Source: an uncultured Tidjanibacter sp.
GTDB lineage: Bacteria > Bacteroidota > Bacteroidia > Bacteroidales > Rikenellaceae
DNA length: 6,096 bases
Assembly: GCA_934663885.1 (NCBI GenBank)
Contig: CAKUKW010000126.1
Coordinates: 1 to 6,096, forward strand
Reading direction: 5' to 3'
Of the stretch, positions 1 through 6,096 are shown in pieces (within the stretch, counting starts at the first letter, position 1; every line of letters begins with the position of its first letter). The notes under the pieces are model-generated. The model saw only the letters and a program-made list of their open reading frames with translations. It was not told the origin of the DNA and searched no databases. Both the position numbers and the translations under genes were made by a program.

Positions 1-1343
1 GAACGACCCTCGTGCCTTTCGAGAACGTAACAGGAGACTGGATATCCACGCAGGGTACCACAGACGAAGGACAGATGCGCGGCAAAGCCCACCTGGTAAA
101 AGCGAAATCATACGATCTCGTTGTCGTCGCAAACGCGGGACAGATATCCGGCTACGATTCTACGTTCGATAACGGCCAGGCAGCAGGCGCGGTTGCGACC
201 AACCCAATGTACAATACCCTTGCAGCACTTCAGGTCGAACAGAACGTATCCCTTACCACCCTCGGTTCGGACGTCACAGGAGGTATGTTCTATATGAGTA
301 ACGCCAACGGTCCGGTTCCGGTGACCATCGCCAACCTTAAGGTCGACGCCCCTACCGCGGAAGCCAGTCCCGTTTTCGTTAATATCGACCGCGCGCTTGC
401 TAAGCTCTCGGTACTCCAGGACGACAACATGATCGTAACGGACGGTACGGGTACCGAAATGGCGGCTAACGTCACTTCGTTTATGTGGAAGGTCAACAAT
501 TTCAATACCAAGACCTATCTCCTCCGGCAGTACGCGCAGTATTCTCCCGAATTCCCGGCGGGTACCGCAGTGATGGAAGAGTATGCTACCAGTATCCTTG
601 CAAACCGTAAATATATCTACGCTACCGACCCGAACATGACTGCCGGTACTAGCCCCGATTTCACCAGCGAAATCGCGTCTGCACGCATACCCTGGGGAAA
701 GGACAATTTTAAGTACGCGACCGAAAATACTTTCGATCTCGGCGCCCAGACACACCCCGACATCTACGGTTACGCTACCTATCTCGATATCGAAGCGAAA
801 ATCGAATTTACCGGCGACGCATTCACGGGAACGAACGGTTACTACTCATTCAACAACGCCAGCCCGACTACCCCGTCGTGGGTAATATTCACTTGGCCGC
901 AGGCTAAGGAATGGTATGAAAACGATGACTTCCCCGACACTATGTCTAACTTGAAGGCCGCTATCACAGACCTTATCGACAATGGCAAGGCCACGGGCGT
1001 ATTCGACTTCAAGGCGGTTACCGATCCCACCGATCCGGGAACTGCCGACCAGACCGTTATCCATAAGAGCGAACCTACGGGTCTGAACAATAACGTTATC
1101 TATTACCATCCTGCCGGCCTTAACATTTACAGGCTCCTCGTTAAACATTTCGGAGTAGAGGAATCGGCCAATCCGGCATGGGGATATTACGGCGTGGTTC
1201 GTAACAACGTTTATAGGCTCAACGTTACGGAAATCGTAGGTCCCGGTACGACTACTGCGGAAACAGGTTACCTGGCAGCAGATATTACCATCAATCCTTG
1301 GTATATCCGTCCGCACGACGTGACTATCGATCCCGAGCGTTGA
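1..1343 (+). CDS. FimA/Mfa1-superfamily fimbrillin-like subunit, 5' end cut off by window
   Basis: Partial gene. The frame is open to the left edge (codons from base 3 read T-T-L-V-P-F-E-N-V), so the GTG at 12 is probably an internal valine codon and not the start. About 446 residues are visible, and by comparison with the two paralogues roughly 130 N-terminal residues are missing, including the expected lipoprotein signal and protease site. Shared family motifs, in order: SYDLVVVANAG (about 105-137), MSNANGPVPV (294-323), DRALAK (387-404), YATDPNM (618-638), YATENT (714-731), FTWPQAKEW (888-914), YGVVRNNVY (1188-1214), EIVGPGT (1230-1250) and NPWYIR (1293-1310). The C-terminal GVVRNNVY...GPG...PWY block is typical of Mfa1-type fimbrillins, which polymerise into surface fibres. 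The visible part has no Cys, where both paralogues have one, and it uses few AGG and ATA codons. It may be the abundant stalk subunit, but that is inference. The family call is confident; the exact role is not. Confidence 0.85.
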   Translation, partial: TTLVPFENVTGDWISTQGTTDEGQMRGKAHLVKAKSYDLVVVANAGQISGYDSTFDNGQAAGAVATNPMYNTLAALQVEQNVSLTTLGSDVTGGMFYMSNANGPVPVTIANLKVDAPTAEASPVFVNIDRALAKLSVLQDDNMIVTDGTGTEMAANVTSFMWKVNNFNTKTYLLRQYAQYSPEFPAGTAVMEEYATSILANRKYIYATDPNMTAGTSPDFTSEIASARIPWGKDNFKYATENTFDLGAQTHPDIYGYATYLDIEAKIEFTGDAFTGTNGYYSFNNASPTTPSWVIFTWPQAKEWYENDDFPDTMSNLKAAITDLIDNGKATGVFDFKAVTDPTDPGTADQTVIHKSEPTGLNNNVIYYHPAGLNIYRLLVKHFGVEESANPAWGYYGVVRNNVYRLNVTEIVGPGTTTAETGYLAADITINPWYIRPHDVTIDPER

Positions 1344-1383
1344 TACAGAGTTTCGGATAGCGATAGATTGAGTTGAAATAGAA

Positions 1384-1426
1384 GTTTTTCATGGGGCGGG
1401 ATAAGGCGTCCCGCCCTATGGAAAAC
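1384..1426 (+). terminator. Strong 18-bp stem-loop after gene 1; terminator or mRNA-end hairpin
   Basis: The arm GTTTTTCATGGGGCGGGA (1384-1401) pairs with 1409-1426 in 16 Watson-Crick and 2 G-U pairs with no bulge, around the 7-base loop TAAGGCG. It starts 40 bases after the gene 1 stop, where a terminator or a 3'-end protecting hairpin would be expected. It lacks a run of T after the 3' arm on either strand: the T tract lies in the 5' arm and the A tract in the 3' arm, both inside the stem. It is therefore not a textbook intrinsic terminator and may instead block 3' exonucleases and stabilise the upstream message. The hairpin is certain; the function is not. Confidence 0.5.
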
Positions 1427-1430
1427 GTTG

Positions 1431-1450
1431 ACGGCTGGGGGCAGCCGTTT
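1431..1450 (+). terminator. Second stem-loop with short T tail; candidate terminator or attenuator
   Basis: ACGGCTG (1431-1437) pairs perfectly with CAGCCGT (1442-1448) around a GGGG loop, and the 3' arm runs into TTT then AAAC. It lies only 4 bases after the larger hairpin. The T run is short, so termination would be weak or partial. In tandem, the two hairpins could reduce read-through from gene 1 into genes 2-4 and give more of subunit 1 than of the others. The 3' arm is also part of the longer inverted repeat that ends just before gene 2, so it has an alternative pairing partner. Confidence 0.35.
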
Positions 1451-1652
1451 AAACAACGCCCTGTTATATATAAGGTATAAATGAAATATTGGGTTGGAAA
1501 GATTTTGACGTGTGCGTAATACCGTATGTTCCTTTGAAGGAGCGTACATTTTGATTTGAAAACGATAACGGCTTAGGATAAGCCGGAAAATATATACCCA
1601 GGACAAGAGGCTTGGAGGTTGTTTTAAATCTTAATTAAAAATTTAAACGGCT
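1443..1652. repeat. 11-bp perfect inverted repeat bracketing about 188 bases upstream of gene 2
   Basis: AGCCGTTTAAA at 1443-1453 is the exact reverse complement of TTTAAACGGCT at 1642-1652. The arms enclose 1454-1641, and the right arm ends 4 bases before the gene 2 ATG. The TTTAAA part is self-complementary, which makes a chance match easier, and CGGCT/AGCCG recurs elsewhere in this spacer. Two readings are possible: sites for a DNA-inverting recombinase around a promoter, or a long-range mRNA pairing that covers the gene 2 start region. No recombinase gene is in the window. Confidence 0.4.
1569..1585 (+). other. Small stem-loop in the gene 2 leader
   Basis: CGGCTT (1569-1574) pairs with AAGCCG (1580-1585) around AGGAT. 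The CGGCTTA of the 5' arm recurs exactly at 1648-1654, just before the gene 2 ATG, so the strand TAAGCCG (1579-1585) could pair either locally or with the start-codon region. That makes it a possible leader switch, though the stems are short. The structure is visible; any regulatory role is inference. Confidence 0.3.
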
Positions 1653-1656
1653 TACC

Positions 1657-3426
1657 ATGATAAAACTAAAATTGTTTATGGTGATTAAAAGCAGATATAT
1701 CCTCAGATTCGCTTTCGCTCTCCTGGTTGCGATAGGGTTGTCGTCGTGCGCTGTCGACCCCGGCGGCAACGGCGGAGGGGAAAATGAACCGAGAGTAGGT
1801 TATTTTTCGTTCAGGTTCGATGCGGGTAAAGCAGGTGCGGGAACCCGTGCTGAAGAAACCGGAGCGGACAGGGAGAACCATGTCGACCGAGTTTACCTGT
1901 TGCTTTACAATAAGGCAGGCGACCTGAAATATGCATGGGATCTTACGGTCACCAATTTCGACGCGTCGGGGCTCAAGAATTTTACCGGCGCAGATGTTGT
2001 GGCCGAGAACAATCCTACTCCCGGCCGCTTTACTTCCATAGCGCGTGAGGTTTCTTATGAGCCTTACCAGTTGGTTGTGATTGCAAATCCGGGCGAGTTT
2101 TCGGATCCCGTCATTTTCGGTAAGAATCCCGGTAATGACGACCTGAGCCTGGTCATAGGCACGCTTCCCGAACTTTCCGCTTCAAGATACAGGAGCCTGA
2201 CCGCCCTCCGTGAAATGGCGGGCGATGTAGTGCTTGAAGATTTCGGATACGCTTACCTCAGGGGCGACGATGACAAGTCAAAGGCATTCATGAGCAACGC
2301 CAATGGTCCGGTTCCCGTTACGCTTTCTTATATAAGGGATACAAAAGAAGCTGCTGAGGCTGCCCCTGCTCCTGTTTTCCTTGATAGGGCGCTCGCCAAG
2401 GTTATGGTAAACAAAGGCAGCGATGTAATAGTTACAGACGGCGTTAATCCCGAAAGTATAGGAGAAGTAAAGGAATTCAAATGGATATTGCTCCAGTGGA
2501 ATACCCAGGCATACCTTATGCGCCAATTCGGCAGAATAGCATCCCATTATCCGGATGGAGTTTATGCAGGCCAGGCCGAAACTTATGAAAGCGGTTTGCA
2601 TGTAGGGAGGGAATTTCTTTATGCTACTGACCCGAATATGGGAGGCGGAGACTTTTTCGTAGGAGAGGAGCCGGTTCCAGCCGACCCGTCGCTCGACACC
2701 GCAAGGGATTGGAATACAAGTCCCGATGAACCGGAGCTGATGTACGCGACAGAGAATACCATGAATCCCGAAGCACAGGGGACAGGCTCGTTTCAATACG
2801 GGGGATATTACTGGTATGAATATACCACCCATGTATGGGCGCGGGTGAAATTGAAAATTAACGCTTTCCCGACCGCCGATAACTTCTGGTCCTTGAACAC
2901 CGGTACGCCGGCCGCTCCCAATTGGGTAATATATACATGGGAACAGGCAAAGGGGTGGTGGGATAACGATAACTTTCCGCAGGGTACTGAGAGGCTGAAG
3001 TCGATTCTGGCATACGCCCAAACATCGGGATTGTCCGTTGCAAAGGTATTCGATATGAGTGCCGCTGCGGAGCCGGTGTTCGAGCTGGGCGATCCCGAGC
3101 ATAATACGTCGCTCTATCGTCCCGTTACGCTTACCGATCCTTCACTCGCGGATTTTCCGCTGGTCTACCACAGGGACGGCGTATGCAATTACAGGATACC
3201 GGTTACGCATTTTAACACGAGCGGCGAAGGAACCGATGACTACGGTTATTACGGCGCCGTAAGGAATAATGTATATAAAATTACTGTAAACGGTATCGTC
3301 GGGCCGGGGGTGGTTCCCGATACGGGTACTTCGGGTTATATATCCTTCGATATCTCCGTAAGTCCGTGGTACGTCAGATATGAGCAGATAGAGGAAGGCC
3401 GCCCGCCTGTTCACCAGGAAGAATAA
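1657..3426 (+). CDS. FimA/Mfa1-superfamily fimbrillin-like lipoprotein (paralogue 2)
   Basis: Complete, 589 residues; probable surface fimbrial subunit. The N-terminus has basic residues, a hydrophobic stretch (about 14-30) and a lipobox LSSC with the lipidated Cys at 31, followed by a Gly-rich linker. The ATG at 1678 (residue 8) would give a more usual signal length of 24; an in-frame stop at 1636-1638 excludes any start further upstream. Arg64 in GTRAEE sits after the first predicted strand, where Arg-specific cleavage matures FimA and Mfa1 in P. gingivalis. Other motifs: RVYLLLYN (78-85), YQLVVIANPG (137-146), FMSNANGPVPV (211-221), DRALAK (243-248), YATDPNM (322-328), YATENT (363-368), YTWEQAKGW (426-434), GVCNYRIP (508-515), YGAVRNNVY (532-540), GIVGPG (546-551), SPWYVR (569-574). 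The only other Cys is 510. The tail after PWYVR is unusually charged (EEGRPPVHQEE). It is closer to paralogue 3 than to gene 1. Whether it is a stalk, adaptor or tip subunit cannot be decided from sequence. Confidence 0.88.
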   Translation: MIKLKLFMVIKSRYILRFAFALLVAIGLSSCAVDPGGNGGGENEPRVGYFSFRFDAGKAGAGTRAEETGADRENHVDRVYLLLYNKAGDLKYAWDLTVTNFDASGLKNFTGADVVAENNPTPGRFTSIAREVSYEPYQLVVIANPGEFSDPVIFGKNPGNDDLSLVIGTLPELSASRYRSLTALREMAGDVVLEDFGYAYLRGDDDKSKAFMSNANGPVPVTLSYIRDTKEAAEAAPAPVFLDRALAKVMVNKGSDVIVTDGVNPESIGEVKEFKWILLQWNTQAYLMRQFGRIASHYPDGVYAGQAETYESGLHVGREFLYATDPNMGGGDFFVGEEPVPADPSLDTARDWNTSPDEPELMYATENTMNPEAQGTGSFQYGGYYWYEYTTHVWARVKLKINAFPTADNFWSLNTGTPAAPNWVIYTWEQAKGWWDNDNFPQGTERLKSILAYAQTSGLSVAKVFDMSAAAEPVFELGDPEHNTSLYRPVTLTDPSLADFPLVYHRDGVCNYRIPVTHFNTSGEGTDDYGYYGAVRNNVYKITVNGIVGPGVVPDTGTSGYISFDISVSPWYVRYEQIEEGRPPVHQEE

Positions 3427-3455
3427 ACAGGGATAAGTTGAAAACAACGAAAAAG

Positions 3456-5198
3456 ATGCAGATGAAAAAGATATATAACCTTTTTGCCTTAGTGCTGGCG
3501 CTTATGTTTTCGTCATGCGTAAGCGATCCAGCCGGCCCCGGTGGTAAGGATAAGGAGCTCGAAGGGGAGCATTACATATCCTTTAAGTTCAATTTAGGTA
3601 AAAAGGATCCCTCTACCCGTTACTATGACAAGAACAGGGGAACTTTGGCCGAACAGAGGATAGACGAGCTCTACCTGCTAATGTATAATGCCGACGGTAA
3701 TCTTAAATATGCATGGAAACTTGACGCCGCTACGGTGGATCCTACGGATCCCGAATCGGCCTACATCGAGGAGTTCGAGGGCGGCGACGTGTCCAGTACG
3801 TTTAATGACTGGCAGAACTTCGGCTTCATTACCGTTGCCCGCAAGGTCAATGTTGAGCCTTACAGCGTGGTAGTGTTTGCCAATCCGGGTACGACACTGA
3901 GGGACGATAATATATTCGGCCGGAATACCGGCGCCGTTATCGGTTTGAGCCCCGACCTTGCCTCGTCGCGTTACCGTAACCTGACCGAGCTGCAAAGCGT
4001 GCTTACAGTGGCCGGGCCTGACGATTTAGGGGCAGAGTATGCCGCTACGGGGGCGGGAAATAAATTTTTCATGAGCAACGCCAACGGTCCCGTACCGGTT
4101 ACAGAAAGTAATTTCTATGAAACTTCCGCCGAAGCCGAAAATTCCGGTAATGCGGTAAGGGTTTATATAGATCGCGCCCTTGCCAAGATCGTGGTTAACG
4201 AGGGGGAGAATATACGTGTTACGAACGGCGTTTCCAATATCGCGATAGGCGAGGTGGCTGAATTCAAATGGGGGATCGGATCGTGGAACCTGAAGACTTA
4301 CCCTATACGTCAGTTCGCGATGATTTCGGAATTGTCAGGTAATTATGGGGGCGAGATGGAAGATTATGATAAGAGCGTCTACATGTATGAGAATTACGGA
4401 AGGCATCATATATATGCCACGGATCCAAATATGTTCACTGCAGCTCCCTCCGATTTCGGGGGTCACGACCAGTCGAACCTGACTATGGAGTGGAATCTCT
4501 ACGATCCGACGGGCCAGAACCAGGATAACTTTCTTTTTGCTACAGAGAATACAATGGACGTGTCCATGCAGTCGGACACGGGTAACTGGCACCAATACAC
4601 CACGCATGTTTTCGTGAACGCCAAGATAAAAATATTCGGTTTTGCGGGGCTGGTGAATTTTTACTCTGTCAACCTCGGCACATCGGCGGCTCCCGACTAC
4701 AGGGTGTTCACATGGGAGCAGGCGAAGGGGTGGCTCGCCGATGGTTTTCCCTCGGATATGGCCGGGGTCGAGGCTGTCCTGGAGGAAATCCGCCCTTATG
4801 TGGAATCACAGGTAGCGGGCTGGCGTGTGTTCGATTTCTTCAACGCTGCGGCGGAGCCCGTATATATCGAGGGAACGGATGGGGATTATTACACGAATTC
4901 CCGCTATAAACCGGTTTCGATAACAGGGGACAACGGAGTGAAGGTATTTTACCATTACCAGGGCGTCTGCCAGTACAGGATACCTTTGTACCATATATAT
5001 GAACCGTGGGATCCGGCGATAGGATTGGACACTTACGCCCATCTGGGAGTGGTTCGCAATAACGTATATACCGTTTCTATAGAGAGGATATACGGACCGG
5101 GCACCGACGGGGATTTGGCATATATATCTGCAAGGGTTACCGTAATGCCGTGGTATGCAGGCCGCAGTCAGAGTGAAATACTCGACCCTTACGATTAG
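3456..5198 (+). CDS. FimA/Mfa1-superfamily fimbrillin-like lipoprotein (paralogue 3)
   Basis: Complete; 580 residues from the ATG at 3456. The in-frame TTG at 3438 adds 6 residues and the ATG at 3462 removes 2. The ATG starts are preferred because they give a compact signal peptide, MKKIYNLFALVLALMFSSC, with lipobox FSSC and Cys at 21 in the 3456 numbering. Gly/Lys/Glu-rich residues follow, then the candidate Arg cleavage site STRYYD (Arg55). Other motifs: LYLLMYN (72-78), YSVVVFANPG (136-145), FMSNANGPVPV (205-215), DRALAK (239-244), YATDPNM (320-326), FATENT (362-367), FTWEQAKGW (418-426), GVCQYRIP (503-510), GVVRNNVY (531-538), YGPGT (546-550), PWYAG (565-569). Cys505 aligns with Cys510 of the upstream paralogue. 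The 29-base gap from the upstream gene and the following anchor gene suggest one transcript. It probably acts as an outer-membrane-attached subunit incorporated into the fimbria. The arginine usual after PWY in its neighbours is Ala here. Confidence 0.88.
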   Translation: MQMKKIYNLFALVLALMFSSCVSDPAGPGGKDKELEGEHYISFKFNLGKKDPSTRYYDKNRGTLAEQRIDELYLLMYNADGNLKYAWKLDAATVDPTDPESAYIEEFEGGDVSSTFNDWQNFGFITVARKVNVEPYSVVVFANPGTTLRDDNIFGRNTGAVIGLSPDLASSRYRNLTELQSVLTVAGPDDLGAEYAATGAGNKFFMSNANGPVPVTESNFYETSAEAENSGNAVRVYIDRALAKIVVNEGENIRVTNGVSNIAIGEVAEFKWGIGSWNLKTYPIRQFAMISELSGNYGGEMEDYDKSVYMYENYGRHHIYATDPNMFTAAPSDFGGHDQSNLTMEWNLYDPTGQNQDNFLFATENTMDVSMQSDTGNWHQYTTHVFVNAKIKIFGFAGLVNFYSVNLGTSAAPDYRVFTWEQAKGWLADGFPSDMAGVEAVLEEIRPYVESQVAGWRVFDFFNAAAEPVYIEGTDGDYYTNSRYKPVSITGDNGVKVFYHYQGVCQYRIPLYHIYEPWDPAIGLDTYAHLGVVRNNVYTVSIERIYGPGTDGDLAYISARVTVMPWYAGRSQSEILDPYD

Positions 5199-5241
5199 AG
5201 GAAAAATATTACAGGGAATTTGAAAATAAAAATATAATCCT

Positions 5242-6096
5242 ATGAATAAAGTATTGAGATACGCTGTATTGTGCTGCCTGGGGGTTTCTCTGGCTGTTTC
5301 ATGCATAAGGAGTGAAGAGGAGCAGTGCGACACCTATGTGCGGTTTATTTACGATTACAATATCGGTGGTGCCGATATGTATACTCCGGGCATAGACCTG
5401 TTCCACAAGCAGGCTACGAAAGTGGATCTGTTCATTTTCGACGGACAGGGCGTATATATCGACAGGATCACGGAAACGGCTTCCTCCGGGACGTTCTCTT
5501 CCGACTTCAGGATAACCCTGCCCCGCAACCTTCCGAAGGACGCGCAGATGGTGGCTTGGTCGGGCCTATACGACGAATTTTACTCCGTTACCGATATGGT
5601 CAAAGGGCAGTCCCGCCTGGAAGATCTGTTGGTAGAGGCGAAAACATCGACAGGGAATATTATTGACAAGGACATCAAACCTTTATGGAATGGCTCGGCT
5701 CTCGGGAATCCTTCACTTGTCAAATACATCAACGATGTGGTTACGATAAGCCTCGTAAAGAATACCAATAATATAAGGATCAACCTCGAGGTAGTGGACG
5801 AGGACAACAATATCCTGTCGGACGAGCACTTTTCCATAGAGATGACTTCCTCCAACAAATCATACAGGTATAATAATGAAATAGTTTCCAGTACCGATGT
5901 AATATTATACCGTCCTTTTTATACTGGTTTCGATGAGGAAACGGGGGTGGCTGCCGAACTGAAACTGCTGAGGCTCATGGCCGACAGGCAATCCGTACTT
6001 AAGATAATACACGAAGACAGGGATGAGGTGCTCCTTGAAAAGGATATCATACCTTATCTTTACGCTTCGCGCCTGAGTATTTACGCTTCTATGGGG
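5242..6096 (+). CDS. Mfa2/FimB-type fimbrial anchor lipoprotein, 3' end cut off by window
   Basis: Starts at ATG 5242 and is open to the right edge (285 residues visible). Family members are usually about 300-330 residues, so only a short C-terminal piece is likely missing. The signal peptide ends in LAVSC with the lipidated Cys at 21, followed by IRSEEE, an acidic run like the surface-export signals of Bacteroidota lipoproteins. Family-like motifs: CDTYVRFIYDYN (29-40), VDLFIFDGQG (61-70), PLWNGS (147-152), SLVKNTNNIRINL (170-182), FSIEMTSSNKSYRYNN (197-212), YRPFYTG (223-229) and AELKLLRLM (238-246). In P. gingivalis, FimB and Mfa2 sit in the outer membrane, hold the base of the fibre and limit its length, and each is encoded just after its fimbrillin gene. 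The position here, 43 bases after paralogue 3, fits that arrangement. The 43-base gap has no hairpin and is A+T-rich before the start. An ancillary fimbrillin-like protein is possible but less likely. Confidence 0.87.
   Translation, partial: MNKVLRYAVLCCLGVSLAVSCIRSEEEQCDTYVRFIYDYNIGGADMYTPGIDLFHKQATKVDLFIFDGQGVYIDRITETASSGTFSSDFRITLPRNLPKDAQMVAWSGLYDEFYSVTDMVKGQSRLEDLLVEAKTSTGNIIDKDIKPLWNGSALGNPSLVKYINDVVTISLVKNTNNIRINLEVVDEDNNILSDEHFSIEMTSSNKSYRYNNEIVSSTDVILYRPFYTGFDEETGVAAELKLLRLMADRQSVLKIIHEDRDEVLLEKDIIPYLYASRLSIYASMG

Larger units (their letters stand above)
1344..1656. other. 313-base intergenic region between fimbrillin genes 1 and 2
   Basis: No convincing gene lies here. The region holds three hairpins (1384-1426, 1431-1448, 1569-1585), an 11-bp inverted repeat (1443-1453 with 1642-1652) and a 9-base direct repeat AACGGCTTA (1567-1575 and 1646-1654). 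The last 30 bases before the gene 2 start are very A+T-rich. A promoter for genes 2-4 would be expected here. The best match I find to the Bacteroides vegetative pattern (TTTG near -33, TAnnTTTG near -7) is TTTG at 1504-1507 with TATGTTCC at 1525-1532. A second -7-like string, TACATTTTG at 1545-1553, has one extra T. Neither match is good, so no promoter is called as a feature. Confidence 0.7.

Noticed and set aside
108..755. Long open frame on the minus strand (about 215 codons)
   Set aside because: It is fully inside fimbrillin gene 1, has no recognisable domain or signal, and is explained by the codon pattern of the sense gene.
1418..1480. 20-codon open frame (MENVDGWGQ...) in the intergenic region
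   Set aside because: It begins inside the 3' arm of the large hairpin and runs through the second one, has no ribosome site, and resembles nothing I recognise. Its length is expected by chance.
1481..1519. 12-codon open frame (MKYWVGKILTCA)
   Set aside because: Too short to distinguish from chance, with no supporting start signal, although leader-peptide attenuation cannot be wholly excluded.
1614..1618. GGAGG resembling a Shine-Dalgarno sequence upstream of gene 2
   Set aside because: It lies 38 bases before the ATG, too far away, and the only start just after it (TTG 1619) meets a stop after one more codon.
2278..3102. Long open frame on the minus strand (about 274 codons)
   Set aside because: It is opposite the well-supported paralogue 2. 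The translation is Cys- and Arg-rich with no family motifs, as expected for an antisense shadow.
1657..5198. Possible CRISPR, tRNA, rRNA or insertion sequence content
   Set aside because: I saw no regularly spaced repeats, no tRNA-like cloverleaf or T-loop sequence, no transposase motif and no terminal inverted repeats with target duplications. The similarity between the genes is protein paralogy.
4806..5333. Minus-strand open frame across the paralogue 3 / anchor junction
   Set aside because: It overlaps two confident + strand genes and has no motif or start context of its own.
5325..5666. Second + strand open frame inside the anchor gene
   Set aside because: It is out of frame with the Mfa2/FimB-like protein, whose motifs run continuously through this stretch. 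The alternative product is Arg-rich and unrecognisable.

Overview
The window looks like Bacteroidales (phylum Bacteroidota) DNA. The evidence is the gene content: FimA/Mfa1-superfamily fimbrillins followed by a Mfa2/FimB-type anchor, all with lipoprotein signal peptides. Start regions are A+T-rich with no convincing Shine-Dalgarno sequence, as is common in that phylum. G+C content is roughly half by eye. The genus cannot be fixed from this sequence.

Layout: all genes are on the + strand and nearly all the DNA is coding. (1) 1-1343 is the 3' part of a fimbrillin-like gene whose start lies to the left of the window. (2) 1344-1656 is the only real intergenic region (313 bases). It holds a strong 18-bp hairpin, two smaller hairpins and an 11-bp inverted repeat whose right arm ends 4 bases before the next start codon. 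(3) 1657-3426 and 3456-5198 are two complete fimbrillin-like lipoprotein genes about 29 bases apart. (4) 5242 to the right edge is a Mfa2/FimB-like anchor gene missing its 3' end. Genes 2-4 look like one operon.

Probable joint role: in the P. gingivalis fim and mfa systems, and in their Bacteroides relatives, fimbrillins are exported as lipoproteins, clipped after an arginine by a surface protease and polymerised by strand exchange, while a FimB/Mfa2 lipoprotein anchors the fibre and limits its length. The three paralogues here share the same motifs in the same order, so they are probably alternative or co-assembled subunits of one fimbrial system with the anchor at the end. Gene 1 differs in several ways (fewer AGG and ATA codons, no Cys in the visible part, its own downstream hairpins) and may be the highly expressed stalk subunit, with genes 2 and 3 as accessory or variant subunits. 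That division of labour is inference.

This is a recognisable type of locus, not a wholly new system. The least explained part is the 313-base intergenic region, which could be a terminator/attenuator, an mRNA-stability element or, more speculatively, a phase-variable switch.
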